Assembly: GCA_963787415.1 (NCBI GenBank)
Contig: CAWBCO010000003.1
Location: 186,001 to 250,000 of the forward strand
Length of the DNA: 64,000 bases
Reading direction: 5' to 3'
DNA from: CAVUWL01 sp963787415
GTDB taxonomy: Bacteria; Actinomycetota; Thermoleophilia; Solirubrobacterales; 70-9
Each line of letters starts with the position of its first letter. Position 1 is the stretch's first letter. This document shows, one piece after another, positions 1 to 8,903 of this stretch. The position numbers and the translations under genes are program-made. A model generated the notes under the pieces. It saw nothing but the letters and a program-made list of their open reading frames with translations. It was not told the origin of the DNA and searched no databases.

Positions 1-121
1 GCCGATCGAGACGCGGATCCACTTTGGCAAGGAGGACAATGACCCGCGGATTGTCGTCGTCCGCCCCGCCAGGGTGGCGAGCCCCGACCATCACGTGGCC
101 GTGCGCTCCCTCAACCGTTGA
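1..121 (+). CDS. C-terminal end of an unidentified protein (partial)
   Basis: The frame beginning at base 2 is open from the window edge to a TGA at 119-121 and encodes the last 39 residues of a protein, ending in VAVRSLNR. The stop overlaps the TTG start of the next gene in a TTGA tetranucleotide, the same overlap style used elsewhere in this genome, which supports real coding and translational coupling. The fragment is too short to place in a family, so I assign no function. Confidence 0.5.
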   Translation, partial: PIETRIHFGKEDNDPRIVVVRPARVASPDHHVAVRSLNR

Positions 122-837
122 TCCGCGCGCTCGGCGCCGCCGGCCTCTCGGTGGGGGTGCTGGCGCGTGGGGGTCCCGCCCTTGCCCCGATCGTTCCCGG
201 CATCGGGCCGCTGCTTGGTATCACGCACCGCCAGCCCGCCGAGGCGGGCGTCGCGCTCACCTTTGATGACGGCCCCCACCCGCAGGGGACGCCCCGGGTA
301 CTTGAGATCCTGCGCGAGGCGGGGGCGCCGGCGACCTTCTTTCTCGCCGGCGAGCAGGTCGCCCGCCGCCCATCGCTGGTCGCCGAGATCGTCGCCGCCG
401 GGCACCGAGTCGAGCTGCACTGTCACCGCCACCGAAATCTCTTGCGGCTCTCCTCGCGCCAGCTGATCGAGGACTCCGATCGCGCCAGGGAGGTGATCGA
501 GGAGGCGGGCGGGCAGCCGATTTCTGACTACCGCCCGCCCTATGGGATCTTCAGCGGCGCCGGCTTACGCGCGGTTCGAAGCCGCGGCTGGCGGCCGGTG
601 CTTTGGTCTCGGTGGGGTCGCGATTGGAGCGCGCGAGCGACGCCCTCCTCAATCGCGAGTCGCGCCAGCGCCGGGGCCGGTGACATCGTCCTGCTTCATG
701 ACGCCGATTACTACAGCGCGCCGGGCTCCTGGATGCGCACCGTCGCCGCGCTGCCAATCCTGCTCGAGGAGCTCGGCAGCCGGGGATTGAATCCGAGCGA
801 GCTGCGTCGCTCAGCGGGAGGGGCGAGCGTCCACTGA
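118..837 (+). CDS. Polysaccharide deacetylase (NodB homology, CE4 family)
   Basis: The 239-residue product has the CE4 motifs in order: TFDDGP near residues 48-53 (catalytic and metal Asp), a histidine cluster ELHCHRHRNL where the family usually has HxxxH, RPPYG, and a C-terminal LLHDAD. The family removes N- or O-acetyl groups from polysaccharides such as peptidoglycan or exopolysaccharide. The TTG start overlaps the stop of the preceding frame. A hydrophobic stretch at residues 5-35 could be a membrane anchor or signal sequence. The histidine motif is not canonical, so activity is likely but the substrate is unknown. Confidence 0.85.
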   Translation: MIRALGAAGLSVGVLARGGPALAPIVPGIGPLLGITHRQPAEAGVALTFDDGPHPQGTPRVLEILREAGAPATFFLAGEQVARRPSLVAEIVAAGHRVELHCHRHRNLLRLSSRQLIEDSDRAREVIEEAGGQPISDYRPPYGIFSGAGLRAVRSRGWRPVLWSRWGRDWSARATPSSIASRASAGAGDIVLLHDADYYSAPGSWMRTVAALPILLEELGSRGLNPSELRRSAGGASVH

Positions 838-1159
838 TCACACCCGGCGAAGGCCTCATCGAGGCGCTGCGCCATCGTGCTGCGCGGCCGGTCCTGGTCG
901 AAGATCTCCTTTGGCATGGCTCTCCGTCCTCTTCGGGGGTTGGGCAAAGGATGGCGCTCCGATCAGACGCGAAACGCAACGCTTTGGAAAAAGTTCCGCA
1001 GCTTGCGGATTCAGCGGCCGCCCGGTCCTCAGACAGGGAAGGCGCTCGGCAAGCTGAGCGGGCCCCCGAACCCGCGGGTCGGTGACCGGGTGCCGTGGAC
1101 AACGATGAGGACTGCCCACTGCTGCTCTCATCGGTAAGGCAACCGGCCCGAGCCCGGCG
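838..1159. other. Convergent intergenic region, no gene recognised
   Basis: This 322-base stretch separates the deacetylase from the convergent diguanylate cyclase gene. It contains a 7-bp inverted repeat (CGATGAG at 1103-1109, CTCATCG at 1127-1133, 17-nt loop) that could act as a terminator for either gene, although neither side has a T tract. Open frames here show no recognisable motif. Confidence 0.4.
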
Positions 1160-2677
1160 CTACTTCGCTGCCGGAATCGAGCCCTTCGTCTGCGGCCACT
1201 GACTGACCAAAATCTCGATCGGATTGGGCTCGGTGGCCGGCGCTAGTCGCCGTGACTCCTTTTGCGCATACATCCGCACGTCGGCGAGCTGCAGGGCGGC
1301 GGCCGGATCGCCCGCCTCGGTCGGGAATCTCGCCGCCCCCCAAGAAGACGTCACCTCAAAGCCCGCACCGCTCGCGGTCAGGGCCTTGGCGCTGGCTCGC
1401 TTGGCGGCCTCGACCCTGGCCGGCTGACAGCTCAAAAGAACGCAGAACTCATCCCCCCCGATCCGGTAGGCGGTACCGTCGGCGCCGACCGCGGCGCGCA
1501 GCTGGGCGCCGAGGCGGATCAAGAGCTTGTCCCCCGCGGGGTGGCCGAAGGTGTCGTTGAAGCGCTTGAAGCCGTTTAGGTCATAGAGCAAAAGGGTGAC
1601 CGGATCCTCGCCGCTGGCGCTGGCGAACTCTGCCTCGAGGTCGACCTGCATTCCCCCCCGGTTGCCGAGTCCGGTCAGCGGGTCGGTCCTCACCTGCTCA
1701 AGCAGGGCCTTGTTCTCGCGCACGCTCATCCCCAGGCGGGCGATCACGGCGATCATCGTCGCCGCCCAGAGCACGGTAGATAGACCGCTGATCGCGCTGA
1801 AGTACTGCAGCGCGAAAAGGCCGATCATCACCGCGGCCGAGAGCGCCGGCACGATCAGCTCGCGGTAGCCCTCAAAGGCCGCCGAGGATCGAATCGTCGC
1901 GGCGCCGGGCTGCCACAGCACCGCACCCAGGCAGGCGGCGGCGATCAGATAGATCGGGTCAGTCCACTCGCCCTGGGGAAGGACGGCTCCGTTTGCTTGC
2001 AGGGTGTAGGCGACGTCGGCGATCACCAGGGCGAGCAATCCGGCAAGGAGCAGCGACCAGGTGCGACCCGGCTGCCAGCCGGTCAGGGCGATCACCCCGA
2101 CCACCAGCGCCAGCATCGCGATGTCGCCGAGCGGGTAGGCGAGGGTCGTCGCGACCTGCACCGCGCTGCCGCTGGTTCGGTTGGCGACGAAGTCAAAGAC
2201 AAAGGCTGCCCCCAAGGCGGCGGTGCCAAGCGCCGCGATCAGGCCGTCCATCCACAGTCGCCAATCAAGTTCGTTGGTCCGGGCGCGAACCAAGAGAACC
2301 ACTCCGCTCGCCGCCAGCGGGTAGAAGGCGAGGTAGCCGATATCGGCGGGCGAGGGGTAGGGCGGGTTGGGGTTGTGAAGGATGAAGGCGGTCCAATAAA
2401 CTTCGGAGCCGCCCCAGCAGAGGATCGCGATCGCGATCATCAACCAGGCGGCGCGCTCGTTTTCGGCCGCGCGCGCCCGCGCCAGGCAGGCGAACCCGGC
2501 GGCGAGCACGACTGCGTCATAGATCGGTCCTTCGCAGGCGTAGTCAAATCCAGGGCCCCCGAGTGCGAACCAAACGTGGAGGGTGACCGCGGCGGTGCCG
2601 CCGAAGAGGACCACCGCCAAGGCGACGCGCATGGCGCGGACCCATCTCGACTCGGTTGGCCCGCTGAGCGTTTTCAC
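1160..2677 (-). CDS. Membrane-bound diguanylate cyclase (GGDEF domain)
   Basis: The 505-residue protein has about 320 residues of hydrophobic segments, probably eight or more membrane helices, followed by a GGDEF domain. The domain shows DPLTGLGNR at 332-340, the metal-binding Asp in YDLNGFKRFND, and an intact GGDEF at 407-411, so it should make cyclic di-GMP from two GTP. The place of the RxxD inhibitory site reads VGAD, lacking the Arg, which suggests weak product inhibition. It is transcribed away from rpmE, with only 46 nt between the two starts. The membrane part is an unnamed sensor; its signal cannot be read from the sequence. Confidence 0.88.
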   Translation of the reverse strand: MKTLSGPTESRWVRAMRVALAVVLFGGTAAVTLHVWFALGGPGFDYACEGPIYDAVVLAAGFACLARARAAENERAAWLMIAIAILCWGGSEVYWTAFILHNPNPPYPSPADIGYLAFYPLAASGVVLLVRARTNELDWRLWMDGLIAALGTAALGAAFVFDFVANRTSGSAVQVATTLAYPLGDIAMLALVVGVIALTGWQPGRTWSLLLAGLLALVIADVAYTLQANGAVLPQGEWTDPIYLIAAACLGAVLWQPGAATIRSSAAFEGYRELIVPALSAAVMIGLFALQYFSAISGLSTVLWAATMIAVIARLGMSVRENKALLEQVRTDPLTGLGNRGGMQVDLEAEFASASGEDPVTLLLYDLNGFKRFNDTFGHPAGDKLLIRLGAQLRAAVGADGTAYRIGGDEFCVLLSCQPARVEAAKRASAKALTASGAGFEVTSSWGAARFPTEAGDPAAALQLADVRMYAQKESRRLAPATEPNPIEILVSQWPQTKGSIPAAK

Positions 2678-2723
2678 AGGGTTCTATCGGCAGCGGCTCA
2701 CCACTTCTCTAGACTTATCTGTG

Positions 2724-2939
2724 ATGAAGGTAGGAATTCACCCCGAATACACGCTCGCCAACGTCCACTGCTCCTGCGGGAATCAGTTCTACACGCGCTC
2801 GACCAAGTCTGACCTTCACCTCGAGCTTTGCTCGGAGTGTCACCCCTTCTATACCGGCAAGCAGAAGCTGGTCGACACCGGTGGTCGGGTCGAGCGCTTC
2901 CAGCGCCGCGCCGCAAAGCACGCCAGGGCGCGGAAGTAA
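2724..2939 (+). CDS. rpmE: 50S ribosomal protein L31
   Basis: The 71-residue protein begins MKVGIHPEYT and carries the zinc-binding pattern of C+ type L31: C16 and C18 (CSC) and C36 and C39 (CSEC). L31 sits on the large subunit near the 5S rRNA and bridges to the small subunit. I chose ATG 2724; a GTG lies directly before it. The longer frame starting at 2583 would run into the divergent diguanylate cyclase gene. Only 3 nt separate it from the next gene. In actinobacteria rpmE typically heads this rpmE-prfA-prmC cluster. The zinc form suggests zinc-replete expression. Confidence 0.95.
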   Translation: MKVGIHPEYTLANVHCSCGNQFYTRSTKSDLHLELCSECHPFYTGKQKLVDTGGRVERFQRRAAKHARARK

Positions 2940-2942
2940 GCG

Positions 2943-3953
2943 GTGAGCCCGCAGCTGGGCTCGGCCGCGGCGCCACCGGTCCCCGCCAACGGCACCGACT
3001 CGCTGAGGATGCCCGACGGCGCCCTGGTTGCCCGCCGCGATGCGCCGGTCGGAGGTCAGGCGGTGCTGGAGGGAGTGATGATGCGCGGGATCTCGATCTG
3101 GGCGGTTGCGGTGCGCCGCCCCGATGGCGAGCTTGAGGTCAGCTCAGAGCGGCTGATGCCATGGGCCAAGCGCCACCGGGTTTGGCGGGCGCCCGTGATC
3201 CGCGGGGTCGTTGCCCTCGCTGAGTCGATGAAGATCGGCTTCCGCTCGCTGGCGATCTCTGCCAATGCCCAGCTTGAGGCCGGCGAGGAGGGAGAGCCCG
3301 AGGAGATTGGCGGTTGGATCTGGGGGGCGACGATCGCTTTCTCCTTGCTCCTCGCGGTGGGCCTTTTTTTCGTCGTCCCGGTTGGTCTGACCAGCCTGAT
3401 CAAGGACCAGCTCGGCTCACCCCTGCTGTTCTGGTTGATCGAGGGGACGCTTCGTACGGCGCTGTTTATTGGCTACATCGTCGCGATCAGCAGGATCAGC
3501 GATCTGCGCCGGGTCTTTGAGTACCACGGCGCCGAGCACAAGACGATCTCATGCTTTGAGGCCGAAGACGAGCTGGTTCCGGCTCGCGCCAAGCTCTACT
3601 CGCGCCTTCATCCCCGTTGTGGGACGAGCTTTTTGCTGATCGTGATGGTGCTCTCGATCTTCGTCTTTGCCCCGATCGGCCTTCCCGCCTGGTACTGGCT
3701 GGTGGCCTCGCGCATCCTCGGCGTCCCCCTGCTCGCCGGGCTCGCCTATGAGGTGATCAAGTGGGCGGGCAGGAATCGGCGCAAGGCCTGGGTGCGCGGC
3801 TTGATGTGGCCGGGGTTGATGCTGCAGAACTTCACCACCCGTGAGCCCGATGAAGCCCAGCTCGCGGTGGCGATCGCCTCGCTGGAAGCGGTTTTGGCGC
3901 GGGAGTCTCCGGCGCAGATGGCGGCGGCGCAGGGGATCGAGATCGTCGCGTGA
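2943..3953 (+). CDS. DUF1385 family membrane protein (YqhQ-like)
   Basis: The 336-residue product shows the DUF1385 signatures GGQAVLEGVMMRG near residue 37, EYHGAEHKTISCFE, HPRCGTSFLL and a C-terminal LQNFTTREPDEAQ. There are about four hydrophobic segments, two near the middle and two after the HPRCGTS motif. Biochemical function is unknown to me. It starts with GTG 3 nt after rpmE and its stop overlaps the prfA start (GTGA), so it is part of the translation-factor operon. The linkage of DUF1385 to rpmE and prfA is also seen in other Gram-positive genomes. Confidence 0.88.
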   Translation: MSPQLGSAAAPPVPANGTDSLRMPDGALVARRDAPVGGQAVLEGVMMRGISIWAVAVRRPDGELEVSSERLMPWAKRHRVWRAPVIRGVVALAESMKIGFRSLAISANAQLEAGEEGEPEEIGGWIWGATIAFSLLLAVGLFFVVPVGLTSLIKDQLGSPLLFWLIEGTLRTALFIGYIVAISRISDLRRVFEYHGAEHKTISCFEAEDELVPARAKLYSRLHPRCGTSFLLIVMVLSIFVFAPIGLPAWYWLVASRILGVPLLAGLAYEVIKWAGRNRRKAWVRGLMWPGLMLQNFTTREPDEAQLAVAIASLEAVLARESPAQMAAAQGIEIVA

Positions 3954-5020
3954 TCGAGGCGCTGATCGAGCAGATCGAGGCCCGCTTCGCCGAGCTTGAA
4001 GCGCAGATGGCCGATCCAGATGTGATCGGCGATCGGGAGCGCTATGCCGAGGTCGGGCGCGACTATCGCGAGCTTGGAGCCGCCCACGTGCTGGTCGCCA
4101 AATACCGCACCTTGAGCGACGATCTGGAGGGCGCAAGGGAGCTCCTGGCAGAGACCGGAGAGGACCCCGAGCTGCGCCGGGTCCTCGAATCGGCACCGGC
4201 TCAGCTGGGCGCGCTTGAAGATCAGATTCGCCTCGCGATGGTCGCTCGCGATCCCAACGATGCCAAGAACGTTCTGGTCGAGATCAGGGCGGGAACCGGG
4301 GGGGATGAGGCGGCGCTTTTTGCCGGGGACCTGTTCAAGATGCTGACCCGCTACGCGGAGGAGCGCGGCTTTGCAACCGAGATGCTCTCTCACTCCGGGG
4401 CGGAGGTGGGCGGTTTCAAGGAGGTCACCTTCGCAGTCAAAGGCGATGGCGCCTACTCGGTATTTAAGTTCGAGGGTGGAACGCATCGGGTCCAGCGCGT
4501 TCCCGAGACCGAGTCCCAGGGTCGCATTCACACCTCCACGGCGACCGTCGCCGTTCTGGCTGAGGCTGAGGAGGTGGAGGTGGCGCTTGACCCCGGGGAC
4601 CTGCAGGTCGACGTCTACCGATCCTCGGGACCGGGGGGCCAATCGGTCAACACGACCGACTCCGCCGTGCGCATCACCCACAAGCCAAGCGGGATCGTGG
4701 TCTCGATGCAAGACGAGAAGTCCCAGCTGCAAAACAAGGATCGGGCGATGCGGGTCCTGCGTGCCCGGCTTTATGAGCGCGAGCTGGCCGAGCAGCAGGC
4801 AAAGATCGCCTCGGAGCGAAAGGCCCAGGTCGGTAGCGGCGAGCGCTCCGAGAAGGTTCGGACCTACAACTTCCCCCAGGGCCGGGTCACCGACCACAGG
4901 ATCAAGTACACCTCACACAACCTGGAAGGGGTCCTGGGCGGCGAACTCGCCGAGTTCACCGAGGCGCTGGGGGCCGAGGAGAAAAGACAGAGGCTGGAGG
5001 CGGCCACCTCGGCCGTCTGA
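3950..5020 (+). CDS. prfA: Peptide chain release factor 1
   Basis: The 356-residue length is normal for RF1. Residues 185-187 read PET, in the PxT stop-codon recognition position inside RVPETESQGRIHTS, which marks RF1 (UAA/UAG) rather than RF2. The peptidyl-tRNA hydrolysis motif GGQ is at 229-231 within SSGPGGQSVNTTDSA. The Gln of GGQ is the substrate of PrmC, encoded next. GTG start overlaps the upstream stop by 4 nt. The partner RF2 is encoded at 28,247. Confidence 0.97.
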   Translation: MIEALIEQIEARFAELEAQMADPDVIGDRERYAEVGRDYRELGAAHVLVAKYRTLSDDLEGARELLAETGEDPELRRVLESAPAQLGALEDQIRLAMVARDPNDAKNVLVEIRAGTGGDEAALFAGDLFKMLTRYAEERGFATEMLSHSGAEVGGFKEVTFAVKGDGAYSVFKFEGGTHRVQRVPETESQGRIHTSTATVAVLAEAEEVEVALDPGDLQVDVYRSSGPGGQSVNTTDSAVRITHKPSGIVVSMQDEKSQLQNKDRAMRVLRARLYERELAEQQAKIASERKAQVGSGERSEKVRTYNFPQGRVTDHRIKYTSHNLEGVLGGELAEFTEALGAEEKRQRLEAATSAV

Positions 5021-5025
5021 GGCGA

Positions 5026-5859
5026 GTGGCGCGAAGCGAGAGTGCGGCAAGCGTCGCTGAGGCGATCGGCGCGGCGATCGATGCCCTGGCCGCCGCCGGG
5101 GTCGAGAACCCGCGCCTTGACGCCGAATTGCTGCTTGCGGAGGCGAGCCGATCAGAGCGGGCGCAGCTGATCGCCGACCCCGAGGCGGCGCTGGCGCCCG
5201 ACGCCGGGCGGCGCTTTGCGGCGATGGTGAGGCGGCGGCTGCGGCGCGAGCCGGTTGCCTACATCCTCGGCCGCAAGGGCTTTCGGGGGATCGAGCTGGC
5301 GGTCGATCAACGGGCCTTGATCCCGCGGCCCGAGACCGAGCTGCTGGTCGAGGTTGCACTCGCCGCCGCACCCGGCTCGGTGCTCGATGTCGGCACCGGC
5401 TGCGGCGCGCTGGCGCTGGCGATTGCCGTGGAGATGCCCGGCTGCGAGGTGAGCGCGACCGATACCTCACCCGCCGCGCTCGAACTGGCGCGGGCCAACG
5501 GGCTTCGCCTTGGGCTGCTCGCGCGGGTCGAGTTTCTGATTGGTTCGGTACCTCCGGGGCGAAGCTTTGAGCTGACCGTCGCAAACCTGCCCTACGTGGC
5601 GGAGTCTGAGTGGAGTTCGCTGGCGCCTGAGATCAGCCGCTGGGAGCCGCGCGAGGCTCTGCTCGGTGGCGCCGATGGCCTCGATCAGATCCGGGCGCTG
5701 ATCTCCCAGGTGCGCTTGGGGACGCTCGCCCTGGAGGTCGGCATGGGCCAGGCCGCCACGGTGGCGGCGCTGCTTGGGGGCGCCGGCGCCAGCGCGGTTC
5801 GGACCCTGAGAGACCTGGCCGGGATCGAGCGCGTCGTGATCGGGCAGTGGCGAGGATGA
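5026..5859 (+). CDS. prmC: Release factor glutamine methyltransferase PrmC
   Basis: The 277-residue protein has the SAM-binding loop DVGTGCGA at 121-128 and a methyltransferase catalytic motif NLPY at 187-190, where most PrmC proteins have NPPY. The N-terminal helical domain (residues 10-75) binds the release factor. It methylates the GGQ glutamine of RF1 and RF2. GTG start lies 5 nt after prfA. The Pro to Leu change in NPPY is conservative in position and probably tolerated, since the Asn and Tyr that contact the substrate amide are kept. Confidence 0.93.
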   Translation: MARSESAASVAEAIGAAIDALAAAGVENPRLDAELLLAEASRSERAQLIADPEAALAPDAGRRFAAMVRRRLRREPVAYILGRKGFRGIELAVDQRALIPRPETELLVEVALAAAPGSVLDVGTGCGALALAIAVEMPGCEVSATDTSPAALELARANGLRLGLLARVEFLIGSVPPGRSFELTVANLPYVAESEWSSLAPEISRWEPREALLGGADGLDQIRALISQVRLGTLALEVGMGQAATVAALLGGAGASAVRTLRDLAGIERVVIGQWRG

Positions 5860-5890
5860 GGCCCGCGCGGGGGCGGGGGTCGGGAAGCCG

Positions 5891-6526
5891 ATGAGCGAGG
5901 TGATCTCGATCGCAGGCCAGGGCAGCGAGGCGGCCCGGACGGCGCTGGGGCGCTGCCTCGGTGCCGGTGGGGTAGCCCTGTTTCCCGCCGACGGCCTCTA
6001 CGGCCTCGCCGCCGACCCCCTCGATCCGGACGCGATCGAGCGCATTCATACGATCAAGGGACGTGCGGCGGGCAAGTCCTCTGCGGTGATGTACTTCTCA
6101 GCGCTGGCGATGCGCGAGCTGCTCGCTGACCTCGGCCCGCGCTCTCAAAGCGCGCTGGGGGCCCTCCTCCCCGGGCCGGTCACCCTGGTGATCTCAAACC
6201 CGAAGGGGCGCTACCCGCTCGCCTGCCGGGAGGATCGGCGGCGACTCGGGGTCCGCCTGATCGAGGGCCCGCTCGGCGGCCTGATCCATCCAATCTTTCA
6301 GACCTCGGCAAATCGCAGCGGCGAGCCTCCAGCGGCCCGGTTTGCCGAGCTCGGGAGTGAGATCATCGCTGAGGTCGACCTCGCCATCGATGGCGGCGAG
6401 CTGAGCGGCCTGCCCTCGACCGTGGTCGACCTCAGCGACCTTGATCGGGGCGGGGAGTGGAGGATCCTTCGCGACGGAGCGCTCTCGGCGGGGGATCTCA
6501 GCGCGCGCCTGGCCGAGCTCGCCTGA
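5891..6526 (+). CDS. L-threonylcarbamoyladenylate synthase (Sua5/YwlC/TsaC family)
   Basis: The 211-residue product is a YrdC-domain protein: VALFPADGLYGLAADP near residue 32, the IKGRAAGKSSAVMYF segment corresponding to the KxR...SxxN nucleotide-binding surface, PGPVTLV, and a TSANRSGEPP signature. The enzyme makes threonylcarbamoyl-AMP from Thr, bicarbonate and ATP for the t6A37 tRNA modification. Length fits the short TsaC form without the Sua5 C-terminal domain. Its place after prmC matches the order in other actinobacteria. Confidence 0.93.
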   Translation: MSEVISIAGQGSEAARTALGRCLGAGGVALFPADGLYGLAADPLDPDAIERIHTIKGRAAGKSSAVMYFSALAMRELLADLGPRSQSALGALLPGPVTLVISNPKGRYPLACREDRRRLGVRLIEGPLGGLIHPIFQTSANRSGEPPAARFAELGSEIIAEVDLAIDGGELSGLPSTVVDLSDLDRGGEWRILRDGALSAGDLSARLAELA

Positions 6527-6574
6527 GCCGGGCGGGATCGATGGTCGGGGGCCGTTGGTATCTTCGCTAAGGCG

Positions 6575-7855
6575 ATGAGCGAGCTACCCGAGAATTTCCA
6601 GACCGCACCCCTGGCCGAGGTTGATCCGGCGATCGCCGCCGTCTTGGATCGCGAGCTGCGACGCCAGCAGGGGACGCTGGAGATGATTGCCTCAGAGAAT
6701 TTCGTGCCCCAGGCCGTGCTCGACGCGGCTGGCTCGGTGCTGACCAACAAGTACGCTGAGGGCTACCCGGGTGAGCGCTACTACGGCGGCTGTGAGGAGG
6801 TCGACGTCGCCGAGCGGCTGGCGATCGAGCGCGCCACGGAGCTCTTTGGCGCCGAGCACGCAAACGTCCAGGCCCACGCCGGCGCGCAGGCCAATAACGC
6901 CGCATACATGGCGCTGATCGAGCCCGGCGACACGATCTTGGGGATGGCGCTCGATCACGGTGGCCACCTCACCCACGGGATGAAGCTGAACGTCTCGGGC
7001 AAGCTCTATCAGGTGGTCGCCTACCACGTCAGGCGCGAGGATTTCCGAGTCGATATGGAGGAGGTCGAGCGGCTCGCTCACGAGCACCGGCCAAAGCTGA
7101 TCGTCGCCGGCTGGTCGGCCTATCCGCGCCAGCTTGACTTCGCCGCCTTTCGGGCGATCGCTGATTCGGTCGGGGCCAAGCTGATGGTCGACATGGCCCA
7201 CTTCGCCGGCCTGGTGGCGGCCGGGGAGCACCCCAGCCCCGTGCCTCACGCCGACGTCGTCACAACCACCATCCACAAGACGCTCTGCGGCCCCCGTAGC
7301 GGGATGATCCTGTGCCGGGCCGAGCAGGCCAAGGCGATCGACAAGGCGATCTTTCCTGGCCAACAGGGTGGTCCGCTGATGCACACGATCGCGGCCAAGG
7401 CGGTGGCCCTTCGAATTGCCGCGACCGAGCAGTTTCGGGCTCGCCAGCGCCAGACGATCGCCAACGCCAAGGCGTTGGCCAAGGGCTTGATCGAGGGTGG
7501 CATCCCGGTCCTCACCGACGGTACCGATGTCCACCTGCTCCTGGTCGACCTCACCCCCAGCGATCTGGATGGCAAAAGCGCCGAGGATCGGCTCGAGCAG
7601 GTGGGGATCACCGTCAACCGCAACGCGATCCCCTTTGATCGGCGCCCGCCGATCAACCCCTCGGGGCTGCGGATCGGTACCCCGGCCCTCAGCACCCGCG
7701 GTCTGATCGAGGAGGACATGGCGGAGATCGCGGCGGTGATCTGCGCCGCTCTCTCAGAGCGATTTGCAAAGGAGCGCGACGGGCTCAGTGAGCGAACCGC
7801 CGCGTTGCTTGAGCGCTACCCGCTCTACCCCCAGCTGACGCCCGCCTCCGTCTGA
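6575..7855 (+). CDS. glyA: Serine hydroxymethyltransferase
   Basis: The 426-residue protein has all SHMT landmarks: SENFVPQAVLDAAGS, YAEGYPGERYYGGCE, the PLP ring-stacking Asp in VDMAHFAGL (D206) and the Schiff-base lysine in TTTIHKTLCGPRSG (K235). It interconverts serine and glycine with tetrahydrofolate and feeds one-carbon metabolism, to which PurU at 43,257 also belongs. The ATG lies 48 nt after the TsaC-like gene. The Cys and Ser around the active lysine (family usually HKTLRGPRGG) are unusual but do not touch the catalytic set. Confidence 0.97.
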   Translation: MSELPENFQTAPLAEVDPAIAAVLDRELRRQQGTLEMIASENFVPQAVLDAAGSVLTNKYAEGYPGERYYGGCEEVDVAERLAIERATELFGAEHANVQAHAGAQANNAAYMALIEPGDTILGMALDHGGHLTHGMKLNVSGKLYQVVAYHVRREDFRVDMEEVERLAHEHRPKLIVAGWSAYPRQLDFAAFRAIADSVGAKLMVDMAHFAGLVAAGEHPSPVPHADVVTTTIHKTLCGPRSGMILCRAEQAKAIDKAIFPGQQGGPLMHTIAAKAVALRIAATEQFRARQRQTIANAKALAKGLIEGGIPVLTDGTDVHLLLVDLTPSDLDGKSAEDRLEQVGITVNRNAIPFDRRPPINPSGLRIGTPALSTRGLIEEDMAEIAAVICAALSERFAKERDGLSERTAALLERYPLYPQLTPASV

Positions 7856-7859
7856 TCGC

Positions 7860-8867
7860 TTGAAGGTCTGGATCGATTGCACGGCGGCGGCGCATCCGCT
7901 CGTCTTGCGACCGATCTTCGAGCGGCTCAGGGAGCGCGGGGAGGAGGTATTCGTCACCGCTCGGGAGTACGGACAAACGCTCGGCATCCTCGAGCGGCTG
8001 GAGATCCCCTACACCGCGGTGGGGGCTCATGGTGGGGCCTCTGGACTGGGCAAGGCGGCGGCGCTCGGGGCCCGATCCGCTCGCTTGGCCGGGCTGATCT
8101 GGCAGCGCCAGCCCGATCTCGCGATCGCCCACGGTTCGGTTGACCTCGCGCTCGTCTCGGCGCTCTTTCGGATCCCCTCCGCCCAGATGCAGGATTATGA
8201 GTTCGCCGGGATCCAGCGCCAGATCAGCTTTCGAGTTGCCCACAGAGTCCTGGTCCCCGACTCAATCCCGCTGGAGCGGTTGCGGCGGAGCGGCGCCAGT
8301 GAGGACAAGCTGGTCCGCTACCCCGGTCTCAAGGAGGATTACTACCTGGCTGATTTTGAGCCCGATCCCGCGGTCCTCGCCGAACTCGGTCTCGATCGCG
8401 AGAAGGTCCTGGTCGTCGTTCGTCCGCCGCCGGAGACCTCGGCCTACCACGCTCGCAACGACCTCTACGGCCCCCTCATCGATCGCCTCGGCCGCGAGTC
8501 CGCCGCGCAGACGATCGTGATCCCCCGCACCGCGGCCCAGCGAAGCGCGCTGGGCGGCGGTGCGGGGGGGAGACTGATCGTTCCCGAGCGCGCGATCGAT
8601 GCCCAGAGCCTGATCGCCTACGCCGATCTGGTGATCAGCGCCGGGGGGACGATGAACCGTGAGGCGGTGGCCCTCGGCACGGCGGTATTCACCACCTTCA
8701 GCGGCCGCATGGGTGGGGTCGATGAGGCCCTGATCGCCGACGGGCGCCTGCAGGTCCTCAGCGGGGCGGCTTTCCCGCCGCTGATCAAGCGCCAATCGCC
8801 CCCCGGGGTGCGCAATCCGCGCGACCCCGAGCTGCTGCTCGAAGGAGCCCTCGGGGCGCTCAGGTAG
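7860..8867 (+). CDS. DUF354 family protein, probable glycosyltransferase-fold
   Basis: The 335-residue product matches the DUF354 pattern: an N-terminal KVWIDCTAAAHPLVLRP, a central HARNDLYGPLIDRLG region after VVVRPPPETSAY, and a C-terminal ADLVISAGGTMNREAVALGTA, which resembles nucleotide-sugar binding in GT-B and UDP-GlcNAc 2-epimerase folds. Reaction and substrate are unknown. TTG start is 4 nt after glyA. Its position directly before a WecA-type transferase suggests a role in cell-surface glycan assembly; that is inference from context. Confidence 0.8.
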   Translation: MKVWIDCTAAAHPLVLRPIFERLRERGEEVFVTAREYGQTLGILERLEIPYTAVGAHGGASGLGKAAALGARSARLAGLIWQRQPDLAIAHGSVDLALVSALFRIPSAQMQDYEFAGIQRQISFRVAHRVLVPDSIPLERLRRSGASEDKLVRYPGLKEDYYLADFEPDPAVLAELGLDREKVLVVVRPPPETSAYHARNDLYGPLIDRLGRESAAQTIVIPRTAAQRSALGGGAGGRLIVPERAIDAQSLIAYADLVISAGGTMNREAVALGTAVFTTFSGRMGGVDEALIADGRLQVLSGAAFPPLIKRQSPPGVRNPRDPELLLEGALGALR

Positions 8868-8903
8868 CCTGGGCGCGCCCGAATAGCTCGCGGGCACCGC
8901 GAT

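Noticed and set aside
711..947. Minus-strand frame starting MPKEIFDQDRPR opposite the deacetylase end
   Set aside because: It has a plausible start but overlaps the end of a well-supported gene by 127 bases and loses any protein-like character after about 27 residues.
3746..4897. Long antisense frames opposite prfA, glyA, ahcY, the nucleotidyltransferases and atpB
   Set aside because: They are mirror frames of high-GC genes whose plus-strand products are fully recognised; none has a motif or ribosome binding site.
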